A DNA stretch of 29,958 bases from Pelargonium nanum (Eukaryota > Streptophyta > Magnoliopsida > Geraniales > Geraniaceae). Positions 1 to 11,000 of this stretch are shown one piece after another (position 1 is the stretch's first letter; each line of letters starts with the position of its first letter). The stretch spans positions 1 to 29,958 of the forward strand of contig JAYMTF010000806.1 in NCBI GenBank assembly GCA_036897485.1, in the 5' to 3' direction. Under the pieces are notes generated by a model, which had not been told where the DNA came from, did no database searches, and saw nothing but the letters and a program-made list of their open reading frames with translations. The position numbers were made by a program, and so were the translations under genes.

Positions 1-48
1 TTAAAGTTGGTGATGTGGCATCACCTAATGCAACCTCACCAACTTTAA
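1..48. repeat. Perfect 13-bp inverted repeat at window edge
   Basis: Bases 1–13 (TTAAAGTTGGTGA) are the exact reverse complement of bases 36–48, separated by a 22-base loop. This could be a stem-loop in its own right or the terminal hairpin of a foldback/MITE element cut by the window edge. No open reading frame is associated with it. Confidence 0.6.
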
Positions 49-62
49 CATACATATGTATG

Positions 63-215
63 GATTTACAATTATACTCTTAAGTGAGTGTTGAGTGTTT
101 AGTGCATGTCACAACTCGACAAATTAATCGTGTGTGTTTGAAACGTTATTATGATTCATTTACATTTATACCCTTAAGTGCGTGTTGAACGTTTATTGCT
201 TTTGTCACAACTCGA
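63..215. repeat. Imperfect tandem duplication, period about 94 bp
   Basis: The segment around 63–120 recurs at about 157–215. Shared landmarks are CTTAAGTG (79 and 173), GTGTTGA and GTCACAACTCGAC. The copies have diverged noticeably. No coding potential is seen. Confidence 0.5.
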
Positions 216-2100
216 CCTGTTCTTGTTTCAAAGGTCCAACACGAACGCGACACAATTAAATTATGTGTGAGCTCAAACACACTATTTCCGTGTTGCTTTT
301 GCAACTTATATTGTAACAATCACTGTAAAATTGACGAAAAGTTAAGCCGATCACCACCCATATTTTTTGTCCGATTCGTTTTAACCTTTTGATGACCCGC
401 ACTGTCAGCGATACATAGCTTGATTTCATATTCTTTAATAACCCGAAAAATCCTATTGGTGATTTCTAGATCAATGGCCAAGACTATACAATGTTAACTA
501 GTATGTAGTAGTAATTTCTTGGGAAATTGTTGGGTGTGTTTATTTTATTTTATTCAAAGGGTGTGTTTTTTTAACTCTCATAACAACACACCAGTAACTA
601 TACATATAAAAGACATAAGCAAATAATCTCCCACGAAAATCAGTACAAGAAGTATTTTAACTTTTATCATTGTCGTCACATGAAAACTGTAAACATTAAA
701 TGGCAGAGAAGGTCAGATCACAATGAACAGTGTTACATAGTTTTGGTTCGGAACCGAGAGACACGAAATCTACTATTTCGGTGCAAGTGCAGCAGCATCA
801 TTGACCCTTTCCGTTCGTTACCACCAACACCGAGTCAGTCACCCATACTCACTCAGACTTGGACCATAACTAAAATGAGCAATTTCACAATACAACACGA
901 ACACGATACAAAATAGACATATTTGAAATCTTTGAATTTGTAATTATGTTGTACTCGTGTTAAAATATCCAACATGTTTATTCACCGTGCTGCATTGGAT
1001 GACAAAAACAGACACACTACTATTTATTCACGCTCAAAAGTGGATCTAGAAATTTTAATATACAGGGCAAATATTTTTTTAAAGCCATTTTGGGGATCAA
1101 TTTATTGTAATAATTCAAAGATACTTAAAGAATAAAAATGTTGTTGCATGTTAATCATATTGTTTTTCCTTATGGTCTGAAGTATTATAGAACTAGAAGA
1201 ACTTGTGCATATGATATGATTACATAGAGGATGGTGACCATGCGGAGCCGCATTAGGTGCTATGTGAGCATGCTCCCAGTGCGTCACCTTTGTCCATCAA
1301 GTCAGATAGCTGAAGAAAATAATTTAGAAAGAACTCCTAAGTTACCAAAATGAATGTGCACGTACCTTATTAGAGTTCGGTGTATTTATAGTTGTGCGGA
1401 GAAGACAACTTTTTGTGAATCACTAAACTCTATTCACTTCTTTGTTAAAAAAGAAAAACTCTATTCACTTCTAATCATACATCAAACCATTGGTCTAACT
1501 TTAGTAATATTATAATTTGTCTTTTTATTATAAAAAAACTCTAGTTGATTAGATCGATTATATATATTTTTTGTATGTTAGTTAACGTAGTCATATTAAA
1601 CATGTTAAATATGTAATACGTAAATGTTTTGAAGAATTTCTAGTCAAATGTGTTGATCTCATTTTGTAAAACACGTTACTTTATGTCTTATCTGTTTCAC
1701 TTATTTAGCTTGTGTTAGTGTTAACATAAACATTCCATATATATATAACATACGTTACCGTTAGGCACGACACAAACACGAATTACTGAATTAGCACGGG
1801 AAGTGTCAATTTTAAGTTCTAACCTTGACAGTCGAATTTACAAGTGAATCAGCGGTTTTCCACGCACAATCCCCGACTCCATCTCTTTTATGCCCAAAGT
1901 CATCCAGTGGGCGCGTTTTGCGGGGTCCGCGTGGTCTGTACGGACCAAAACCCCCACAACTTTTTCTCTTTTCCGCTTCGATTGAATATTCTGTTGCTCC
2001 ATTACCCACCAAAATCCAGTATGATTTTGTTTCCGTAATTGCCAAAACCCAACTCTGCTCACAAAATCTTCCACATTCAATTCATTGCGCTTCCTGGCAG
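216..2100. other. Non-coding spacer upstream of the P4H gene
   Basis: No recognisable gene is seen. The short open frames here (for example 680–916) match no family I know and have no splice or start context. A short direct repeat of AACTCTATTCACTTCT occurs near 1423 and 1456. The last part (about 1850–2100) is more GC-balanced than the rest and probably belongs to the promoter of the downstream gene. Confidence 0.5.
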
Positions 2101-2214
2101 ATCTTCCCAATAACAGCGAGCTCAGACATTTATACAAATCTCGAAACCGAATCAGAGTTCCTGAGCGAGGTCTGATCTCTGATTCTGCAATCGGAAGATT
2201 CTGGAAAACTAGGA
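2101..2214 (+). promoter_or_regulatory. Putative core promoter / 5' UTR of the P4H gene
   Basis: A weak TATA-like stretch (TTTATACAAAT, about 2128–2138) lies about 80 bases upstream of the chosen ATG. The intervening sequence is a plausible short 5' UTR. The transcription start is not visible from sequence alone. Confidence 0.3.
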
Positions 2215-5200
2215 ATGAAAAGCAGCAGAGGAAGAGGAAGATGGAGCGTCAATGTGAAGCTAGGGTTGCCGGAGGTCTTCGTCGCTTGCTGCTGCTTCTT
2301 CCTCGCTGGACTGTACTGCTCCACTCTGCTTTCTGAGGTTGATCTCCATGCTGTTTCTTCTTTTTCGCTTCCGAATTTAAGTTTTGTTCGATTTTTTTGT
2401 TTGTTTGTGGTTTTGAGCGGCGTTTGCGAGCGAGCGTGTTTGATCGTTTGTTTGTTTGTTTGCTCTTGGCAGTATGTGTCTGAAGTTAGGCCAAGGTCGA
2501 GGCAGCTTGAATCTGCAGATGAGGAGGTTCAGCTCGTATTGGTAGCCTCCGGAGCGACTGGTGATGATTCTATTACTTCAATTCCGTTTCAGGTGCTTCA
2601 ATGTTTTGTGTTTTGGCTTTTTTTTTTTTTTTTTAATTGAACAAGAAGTGTTCGGAAATTTAAGATCATGTTCTCAATGACAATGGTGATCTTAAGAGAA
2701 TTGGCCTGAATATTTTCATGTTCAAGTTGTAATGATAAGCATTATTGACTAAATAATATAAATTCTTAAAGATTTGGTTCAACTATAGAGATTAGCCTTT
2801 TCATTTTTTTTCTTCTATAAGCGAATACTTAGGAGTTACTAGTTAGGTTAGTTCCTTGTTCAGAAGAAAAAGAGAGAGTATACAAAAGTGTTGAAGTGAT
2901 GATTGTCTGTGTTTATGATCTGTACAAGGTCTAGATTAACGTCTTGTCTCTTTTTTCTCTGCGTTTAAGGTCTAGATTAATGTCAAGTTCAACTAAGTCA
3001 TTGTGTCCAGTGGTGCATTAAACTTACAAGTGACTCGTGTAATATTTCAAACTTATAGATTGATATAGATTTCGTAATCATTAGCTACTGGGCAGTTGGG
3101 GTGGTTGACATTAGGGTAATTTAGTGTGAAGCTCATACTTTCTTTAGCTTTTCTGAAGTCTCTCCTCATCAACGCTAGCTATTCTTGACAGTTATATCCT
3201 AAACTTACAGAATTTTATCAACAATGACACCATCTCAGCTTTGGCTAATGGCAAGATATTTGTTGAATCTTAGGCTTTTGACAACTGCTAGTAGAAGATT
3301 TATCCTAGGAGTTGCTTCAATGAGCTCCCAAAACCTTTGATTACAAGTCTTATAGGACTATGATTCAGGTCGTTTTTGCTTCTGGTAACCATCTTAAAAT
3401 AGGTTTTTACTCATTACTTCTCCAATTTAATAATCAATGCAGTCGGAAGCTTTAATTGATCACTATAGAGCTTGTTGGATTAGCATATGGTATAGTTTGC
3501 TTTTCTTTATAGCCACTCATTTTTTCCCCAACTTTCTATGCAGGTTTTGAGCTGGCAACCGCGCGCTCTATATTTCCCTAATTTTGCCACTGCTGAACAA
3601 TGTCAAAGCATAGTAAACACGGCCAAGCCCAGCCTTACACCATCAACATTAGCATTACGAGAGGGAGAAACACCAGAGAACACAAAGGACATTAGAACAA
3701 GGTACTATTTGTTCTTGTGTGTTTATTGGATATAAAACAGCATGGATTTAGTTGGTATCTGTGCATACAATCGTGAAAAATGAAAGCAGTAGCCAATACG
3801 GGATTATAGTAGTTTCTGGTGTTCCACTCAAACTTTGATTTTAAACTCTAAATGAGAATCCCTACTAGAATCATGCAAGTTATTGTAGTTTCTACTGATT
3901 ATCTTATTTTCTTCTTTCTTTTTATTTTCCTTTCAGTTCTGGTATGTTTATTGGTGCATCTGACGATAAAACTGGGGTTTTGGATGCCATTGAAGAAAAA
4001 ATTGCAAGGGCTACAATGCTTCCCAGGACCAATGGAGAGGTATCATTCTCTCTTTCTCTCTATCAACACTCATACACATAATGATTATGGGTCAGATGTA
4101 AACTATTAGCACAGGGAGGGCCAAATCAGTAGAGTTTGATATTTCTTTTTGGTCTTTCAATTAGGCAATGATTTCCTTGCTGCCTGATGTCACAAGTTAA
4201 TCTTGGACAGTTAATCTTTTATTTCAAAGCAATTCTAAACTTGTCAGGCACTTTCACCATGTTTCAGGAATTCAACATTTTGCGCTATGAGATTGGGCAG
4301 AAGTATAATTCTCATTATGATGCCTTCCATGCTTCTGAATATGGTCCACAAAAGAGCCAACGGGTAACTCCCAAAACATGAGTTCACATTTTTTTTTGTC
4401 TTATTCCCTCTATCCCAAAATAACTGTCCACTTTTCTACTTTTAGAGAGATTACGGATTAGTTAGTTCGGATTGATTTTATTCCCATTATACATCATTGT
4501 GCTCTTGTTATAACAAACCGAAGGTATTCTAACTCACTTATATTAAGGATAATGTCGGTAATTCATGCGCAACTAATGGAGGGAGTATATGGTTATGCCG
4601 ACAAGTGCATGCATGCTCATATGTATATGAAACAGATACTTGATTAATACCATCTTCTAGCTAAATAAGGGTATAGATACCATCTTGGAATCTTCCATTA
4701 GTTTTCGTTATTATCCCTACTGTATATTTTTGGAAAAGTAACCTATCTCTTTTAGGCTGTTCCGCTGTTGCAATGATGCTAATTGCCAATAGCTAATACC
4801 TAATTGCTCAGCAAATTTGCTTGCATAGAAGTGTGTAATTACTCTGTAAGTTTAATGTTTCCTACTGGAACCCAGGATATGTCGACTTTCAGTATATTCT
4901 GCATAATGTTTCTCTCTGTGGTGATTTAAGTACTTGGGTTTATTTTTAATTATTCAATGACATAATATGGTAACATAATTTTTGTTTTGTACAGGTTGCT
5001 TCTTTTTTGTTATATTTAACTGATGTTGAAGAAGGCGGTGAAACCGTTTTCCCCTTTGAGGTAGGACTGAAACCTCTCTTCTTCTGTTTCGTGGTTTGAT
5101 TGGTAAGCTGTAAGCATCTATAAATTTAGGCATTTACCACACACTTCTGTCCGCAGAATGGCTTAAATTTGGATACACACTATGATTTCCGGAAATGCAT

Positions 5201-6241
5201 TGGTTTGAAAGTGAAGCCACGCCAAGGGGATGGACTTCTATTCTATTCTTTGTTTCCTAACAATACAATTGATCCGGTGAGTGTTCAAGCCGTAACCATT
5301 TTACTTTTGTTGACTTTTTATTTTTACAGGCTAGGATTTCCCTCAATTGTTTGTCATTCCTAAGATAGAGAGTTTGATGGAGGGTTCTTCGTTTTAACCA
5401 CTATCATATCATTATACCGTATAAACATTACTTGTCCCAAAACAAGTTTATTATATTCTTGTCTGAAGAAAAAAAAAAACAAAAACAAAGATAAGTGAGT
5501 TTTCCGCCCCTGTGCACCATGTGCTTCTGGTGTATCAAACTCAAAGGAGTTCTAACTTCTAACTAACTTATTCTAGGGGTATTATTGGTAACTCATGATA
5601 ACTATCTTTCTAAAAAGGAAACCTCACTCATTTTAGGACAATTTTGTTTTAGAAGACAAGACAATATTTTGAGATAGAGATATGTGTTTTCCGGTATGTA
5701 GACAATTTGGCAACTATGTGTCTTTTAAGTTTAAACGAACACCATGTTGCCGTACTGTCCCTGCATTACCAAGCTATATCCCAGATACGCTAAACATCAC
5801 CGTCACTTTGACACCCATCTTGACCATAAGACTAGAACCAATAACCCGATACGCAGCCACCTTATTTTTGGTTGAAAAATGTCTTAAAAGAAAATGAGGC
5901 ACAAGCTTTGCGTTGGAATATGTAGTATCAATCTGATTATATGGTGCTCGAGAATATGTGATTAACATTTTGATTCTATAACATTTTGATTCTATCAACA
6001 TCACCTACTTGTATACAATACACTCTAAGAAAGCCATCTACAAGTTCATTGATTTTCATGATTGAGCATTGCCACAGTTTAGACTTTAGATTCTGCAGCA
6101 AAATGATGCGAATATTTTTCATTAAATTTTGTTGTTCGAATATGTGGGCAGTTATCGCTTCATGGAAGCTGTCCTGTGATCAAAGGAGAGAAATGGGTCG
6201 CTACCAAGTGGATAAGAGATCAAGAACTTGTGAACTGGTAG
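2215..6241 (+). CDS. Prolyl 4-hydroxylase, P4H9-like, 8 exons
   Basis: An Fe(II)/2-oxoglutarate dioxygenase that hydroxylates peptidyl proline, for example in extensins and arabinogalactan proteins, as a type II membrane protein of the ER/Golgi (role from the family). Exons are 2215–2337, 2473–2592, 3544–3701, 3937–4039, 4268–4363, 4995–5060, 5157–5276 and 6152–6241, all with GT–AG introns and consistent phase, giving 291 aa. The N-terminus has a basic stretch followed by a hydrophobic anchor (about residues 17–38). The catalytic set is complete: His184 and Asp186 (in SHYD), His266 (SLHGSCPV) and Lys276 (GEKW) for 2-oxoglutarate. The protein ends shortly after KWIRDQE, so it lacks the C-terminal ShK-type domain of some plant P4Hs. 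Length and wording resemble Arabidopsis P4H9 (recalled, not searched). Introns 5 and 7 contain MITE-like sequences. No lesion is seen, so the gene is probably functional. Confidence 0.93.
4402..4587. mobile_element. Stowaway-like MITE in P4H intron 5
   Basis: The left end reads TA-TTCCCTCTATCCCAAAATA and the right end reads ATGGAGGGAG-TA. This is the inverted CTCCCTCC terminus typical of Tc1/mariner-derived Stowaway MITEs, with a TA target duplication. The element is about 180 bp, AT-rich and non-coding. Confidence 0.7.
5428..5680. mobile_element. Degenerate MITE-like inverted repeat in P4H intron 7
   Basis: The left end (TTGTCCCAAAACAAG, then ATTCTTGTCT) is roughly mirrored on the right (AGACAAGACAATATTTTGAGA in inverse orientation). 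The sequence resembles decayed Stowaway termini but lacks a clean CTCCCTCC end. Intron 7 is the second-longest intron of the gene (875 bp), and this element accounts for part of that. Confidence 0.35.
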
Positions 6242-6409
6242 TGGAAGTGTAATCTGTGATTGTAATTTTATATCTTTTTTTGTTCCTTTTAAAGCTCAGT
6301 TTCAAACTCAGGTTATCCTATAAGAAATTTTGGAATTTCTCAATATATATATATAAATAAGTATACAGTAGATACCGACCGCTATGCGTGTTGCAGCTGA
6401 CCAACAACA
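6242..6409 (+). other. Probable 3' UTR of the P4H gene
   Basis: AT-rich sequence follows the stop codon. An A/T-rich AATAAG-type stretch near 6345–6362 could serve as a near-upstream polyadenylation element. No other feature is seen before the minisatellite begins. Confidence 0.35.
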
Positions 6410-7475
6410 ATAATTGGGCTTATGATTGGGACATTAAGCCCAATTATAAATTGGTCTAGGCCCAAATATTCATTGGGCTTGCGATTATGAGTAGACCGCT
6501 TTATGATTTTGGGGCATTAAGCCCAATTATAAAAGGGCCTAGGCCCAAATATTCATTAGGCTTGCGATTATGAACAGACGGACTTATGATTGGGCATCAG
6601 GCCCAATTATAAATGGGCCTAGGCCCAAAATAGTAATTCGTCTGGGCCTAAGATCATCAATAGCCCAACTTGGGTTTTGAATTTATTGGGCTTACTTACG
6701 ATTATGAATAGACCGACACATGATTGGAGCATTTGGTCCAATCATAAATAGGCCTAGGCCCATATATTTATCTCTCCTGGGCCTAAGTCCAAGAGCCCAA
6801 ATTGGCTTATGTATGAGCATTAAGCCCAATTGTAAATGGGCCTAGGCCCAAATATTCATTGGGCTTGCATCAGGCCCAATTGTAAATGGACCAACTTATA
6901 AGTGCGGCATTAAGCCCAATTATAAATGGGCCTAGGCCCAAATATTAATCTCTCCTGGGCCTAAGTTCATCATGAGCCCAACTCGGCTTACGATAGGGGC
7001 ATTAAGCCCAATTATAAATATTCATTGGGCTTGCATTATGAACAGACCAACTTATGATTGGGGCATTAAGCCCAATTGTAAATGGGCCTTGGCCCAAATA
7101 TTTATCTCGGATGGGCCTAAATCCAGTTAGAGCCCAGCTTGGCCTATGAATTCCCAATTATAAATGGGCCAACGCCTAAACATTCATTGGGCTTATGATT
7201 ATGAATCGACCGACTTAATATTGGGGCATCAAGCACACAATTATAAATTGGCCTAGGCCCAAGTACTTATCTCACCTGGGCCTAAGTACATCAAGAGCCC
7301 AGCTCAGCTTGCTTGGGGCATTCAGCCCAATTTTTAATGGGCTTAGGCCCAAATATTCATTGGGCTTGCGATTACTAAAAGACCCGACTTATGATTGGGG
7401 CATTAGGCTCAATTGTAAGTGGGTCTAGGCCCAAATATTTATTCGCCTGCGCCTAAGTCCTTCTAGAGCCCAACT
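6410..7475. repeat. Minisatellite with TGGGCCTAGGCCCA palindrome, about 11 units
   Basis: Degenerate units of about 80–95 bp are repeated in tandem. The most conserved part of each is a GCATTAAGCCCAATT segment, then TATAAA, then TGGGCCTAGGCCCAAATATT. Copies of the palindrome centre occur near 6455, 6535, 6618, 6750, 6838, 6927, 7083, 7166, 7250, 7338 and 7421. Two flavours partly alternate. One continues with CATTGGGCTTGCGATTATGAA; the other continues with TTATCTCTCCTGGGCCTAAG and then AGAGCCCAACTTGG. GCCCA…TGGGC also makes a second inverted repeat in each unit. The array lies between the convergent P4H and transporter genes. TGGGCC/TGGGCT matches the plant 'site II' TCP-binding element, but the array is not near a start site. 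Confidence 0.9.
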
Positions 7476-8072
7476 TCCAAATTTCGGCATGAGAGATGGT
7501 AGAACCAAAAAACAGTGCATCTACGTCTCTGGACAGCAGTATCCATATCCAAGCATTGTACATCAATTGGGTATACAATTTCTGACATAAATTATAAGGC
7601 TTGATCTAAAAACAAATACACTACACGAGAACACTCAAATTCAGGTATTTACATAATCCATGTCTGGTATTGTAGTGCATCATCTTCAAAATGACGTGCT
7701 TGCCCAGTAATTATAATGTCCGAGCGGAATCTCTCTTGGGCAGAATACTGGGGAAAAGTATTGCTTCTGCCTGAAATTCCTTATCTGGCGGCAATAAAGT
7801 TAAAACTCGGAATCCCAGAATAACAGACAATAAGATTGTCTCATGTAAAGTTTGGGTCCCAAGTCAGTCAGTAAACCCATAGATAACTATCAACTCGGGC
7901 TTTCTACTCAAGATAATGTCCTGTTTGTCAACCTCTTCCTCTCTTTCTTTGCCCCCACCCACTAGTGTCTAATGGAATGCTGTTAGTTGAAATTCACTTC
8001 TTACCTTGCACATCCCAAAATCCTCTTGAAATGAGACTCAAACTCATTGATCGACACAATTGGGGTATGAAA
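7476..8072. other. Spacer and probable 3' UTR of the transporter gene
   Basis: No gene is recognised between the minisatellite and the stop codon of the − strand transporter. The part nearest 8072 is presumably transporter 3' UTR. No repeats or MITE ends were noticed. Confidence 0.4.
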
Positions 8073-11000
8073 TCACAGTTTGTGCCAGTTTTGGTATGGT
8101 TGCTTCCCCAATCGCTTCAGCATATACATACAACCAGCTGATATGAACAGCGCAAGAGCAGCAAAGGCCAACATTGCTGCATTCCCAATATTCTGGTAGT
8201 ACCCTCTCTGAAAAAGATTAGCAACTAAGGTCAATATATGTAAAAGTGTCTCAGAATGATCATGTAAAGTAAAGCTCAGTATTGCTCAGTTGAGCACTTG
8301 AGCTACATGCTAATGAATGGGACCAGAAAAGCTGTTCGGCAGCCCAGGGGATGTCTGGTAAATTGGTAGATAAAAGTGACAGTGTGTACCAACCAGAAAC
8401 AAGAATTCAACATAACAGACGTTGTCATGAAGTTCAAAAAAACCAACAGCTCAAACTTTATCCAGTCATAGTACATTACCTCTAAATTTTCTAGGTTTCA
8501 CTTGTCACTTCCAGTACACTGAGTGTTTTTGTGAAGTAAAACATACGGGGAGTGTAAGGATTAAATTAACGAGGGAATATTGCCATCTCTTATTAAAATA
8601 GAAGTTTTGAACCACATCCAGATTCATGAAATTGGGCAATGGTACAGCACTACCATATGGTTGTCAGAATCTCTGATTCCCAATTCGAGTCGGCCGATTT
8701 GAGTCGATTCACCCTCTAAACAATTCAAAATTGCTACCGAATCTCCCATGGATTAGAATCGGGAGAGAATCACCCTATTTGGCCGATTCACTTGAGCTGG
8801 GTAAGACGAGTCATACCATATCACGTCAAATATGTCTTGACCCATATTGAGGAAAACTCATTCATCACAAAATAAGTGTCTTGTTTCACTTGCATTTTTG
8901 TCATAAAATAAGTATCTTGTTTCCTTTTTAGGAAGATAGTTATGCATAAATTACCAATAGTGTCCCTATAAAAAGCTAGTTAGTATCCCTTAAGTTTGTT
9001 AGAACACATGTGCACAACAGATAGAAAATAAAGTATGCAACACTAGCTTCTTTATTCTCAAAATGGAAAGCATGACACTTATTTTGGGACGGAGGGAGTA
9101 CTTTTTACTTTCTATCTAATAGTAATTTATATATCTATCATATAACTCTTCCTAAAAGTTTTGTGTGGTTGTACATGAATCTTCTGACTTGATGAGAAAA
9201 TCCAATTTGAATCGTAATTCAACCATGCCCATTACATGGTTTCTTAATCCCATGTATCTTGGGAACAACATTGAGCATGAAAATTATAATAGTCCAAGGA
9301 TCTCTGGCACACAAACTACTTGATATGCTTAATTCAAAGTCAGCAACCTCAAAAGATGTGAGTTAGGGATGAACAGATCCATTTGGTAGAATAGAACTGC
9401 TGCCATTTAACAATCAATACTTATCTTAATGGTATAATACTAATAATACTATCATTAGCCCACTACCGATCATTCATGCATGCTATAGCTCTAAAGAGGA
9501 AAATGATAAATTCTGCCAAAAATATTTGGTTTAAAGACACTTACTTGAGTAAAAAGCAGCAAAATTGCGGCATTTGCAGGAGCTAGAGAAAGGCTTATCA
9601 TTCCTCCCCGCAACTCATTTGGCACATACCTGTGAACAAAATTAAAAGCAGACGTATCAACATTAAATTCAGATGATGTAAGTCAGAAACAGTCCTGCTA
9701 AGACACAAGGAAGAGCATTTTTTAGGCATACATGGTCCTCAATCTGGCTAGTGAAGGTAAAACCACACCAGCACAAGCATGGAATAAGCAGAATAGTGTC
9801 AACAAAACTCCAATTTCCTGCAAATTATAAATGAACAGCCTAAGTTTCAGAACACAAGGCAAAGGAACTAGGTATAAATTCATTTCTTATTCTTTGGGAA
9901 AATGCAAATCAGGAATACCTGATAGTCATAAGCTATGACAGACAAGACAAGTCCCAGAAAAATGAAAGCATAAACCAGGTAATCCTCAGTTCGAACTGAT
10001 AATGGTCCACTGATGAGCCAAGGAACTAATGTGCTCCCAAGCATTCTTGCACCCAAAATACATGGATATATCAACCCCAGATGCACTTCCCGTCCATCGG
10101 CCTACAACCACAGGTATCAAAATAATATTAGCATTTTAGTTTATTTTTAGTGTCTTTATCTATTGATTGTTATTCCAACCATATTTGTTAGTATAACTTG
10201 TAAATAGTATTCCCTCCAAACCATAGTAAATTTTCTTTCTATATTTGTTTGATTCAATATTTCAATTGCCCTAAAGTTAAAAAGCACTAGCTACAAAAAT
10301 TTCTTGTTGCCCTCAGATAAAAATTAAGGGAAGCACAAAACACCTGGGAAGGCAACATCAGAAGAATGACTTCAGAATTACAGTAAAATTCTCATTTATT
10401 TAAATTGAGAATAAAAGGTGGAAAAGTTTTATTGTTTACTGGATCACATACTCAACAAGTTCTTATTTTTTGGCTCAATTTTAAGAACGGACAAGGGTAA
10501 ATATGGCGGAAAAAAATACATTAAAAAATTATTTAACAATGTAGTTTTAGATGTTTGAAATTCTCTTAATAAAGTCCTATTGTTTTCGTGATCAACAGTC
10601 CTTGAAAAAATCCTTATTTTGGCTCAACTTTAAACAATGAAAGAACAAGGATAAATGTGACCCAGAAAAAAATACATATGTGTTTTAGATTTTTGAAATT
10701 CTCTTGATATTTGTGTTCGTGCCTTTTGAACAACATGCAGTTGCAGGGTAAACTGTTAGAAACTATTTGCCAAAGACCACAAATGAGAAACACCACAAAT
10801 TCTAAACAGTAACAAATAAGAGTATAAGACCATACCACCAATGTCGGGGCCCATAGAATCCAGAAGACTGCAATAGAAAGGTGAAGACTAGCTTGTGCCC
10901 ATGCCAACAACAATATTCTTTTATCTGTCAGCATTTTCAGAAGACATGACATTCAGAAAATGGTGTGACATCAATATCCATCTTAGATATATTTGTGCCC

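Noticed and set aside
680..916. 78-codon open frame near the left end
   Set aside because: No recognisable domain, signal peptide or repeat, and its length is expected by chance in non-coding plant DNA.
1812..2175. Several overlapping short frames on both strands just upstream of the P4H gene
   Set aside because: Overlap in many frames reflects lower stop density in a GC-balanced promoter/5' UTR, not genes.
5986..6252. 88-codon + strand frame at the end of the P4H gene
   Set aside because: It is intron 7 sequence running into the last exon in the wrong frame; the correct frame encodes the conserved SLHGSCPV…GEKW segment.
6410..7475. CRISPR-like regular repeats
   Set aside because: The repeats are contiguous and diverged, with no unique spacers, and the context is a plant nuclear genome.
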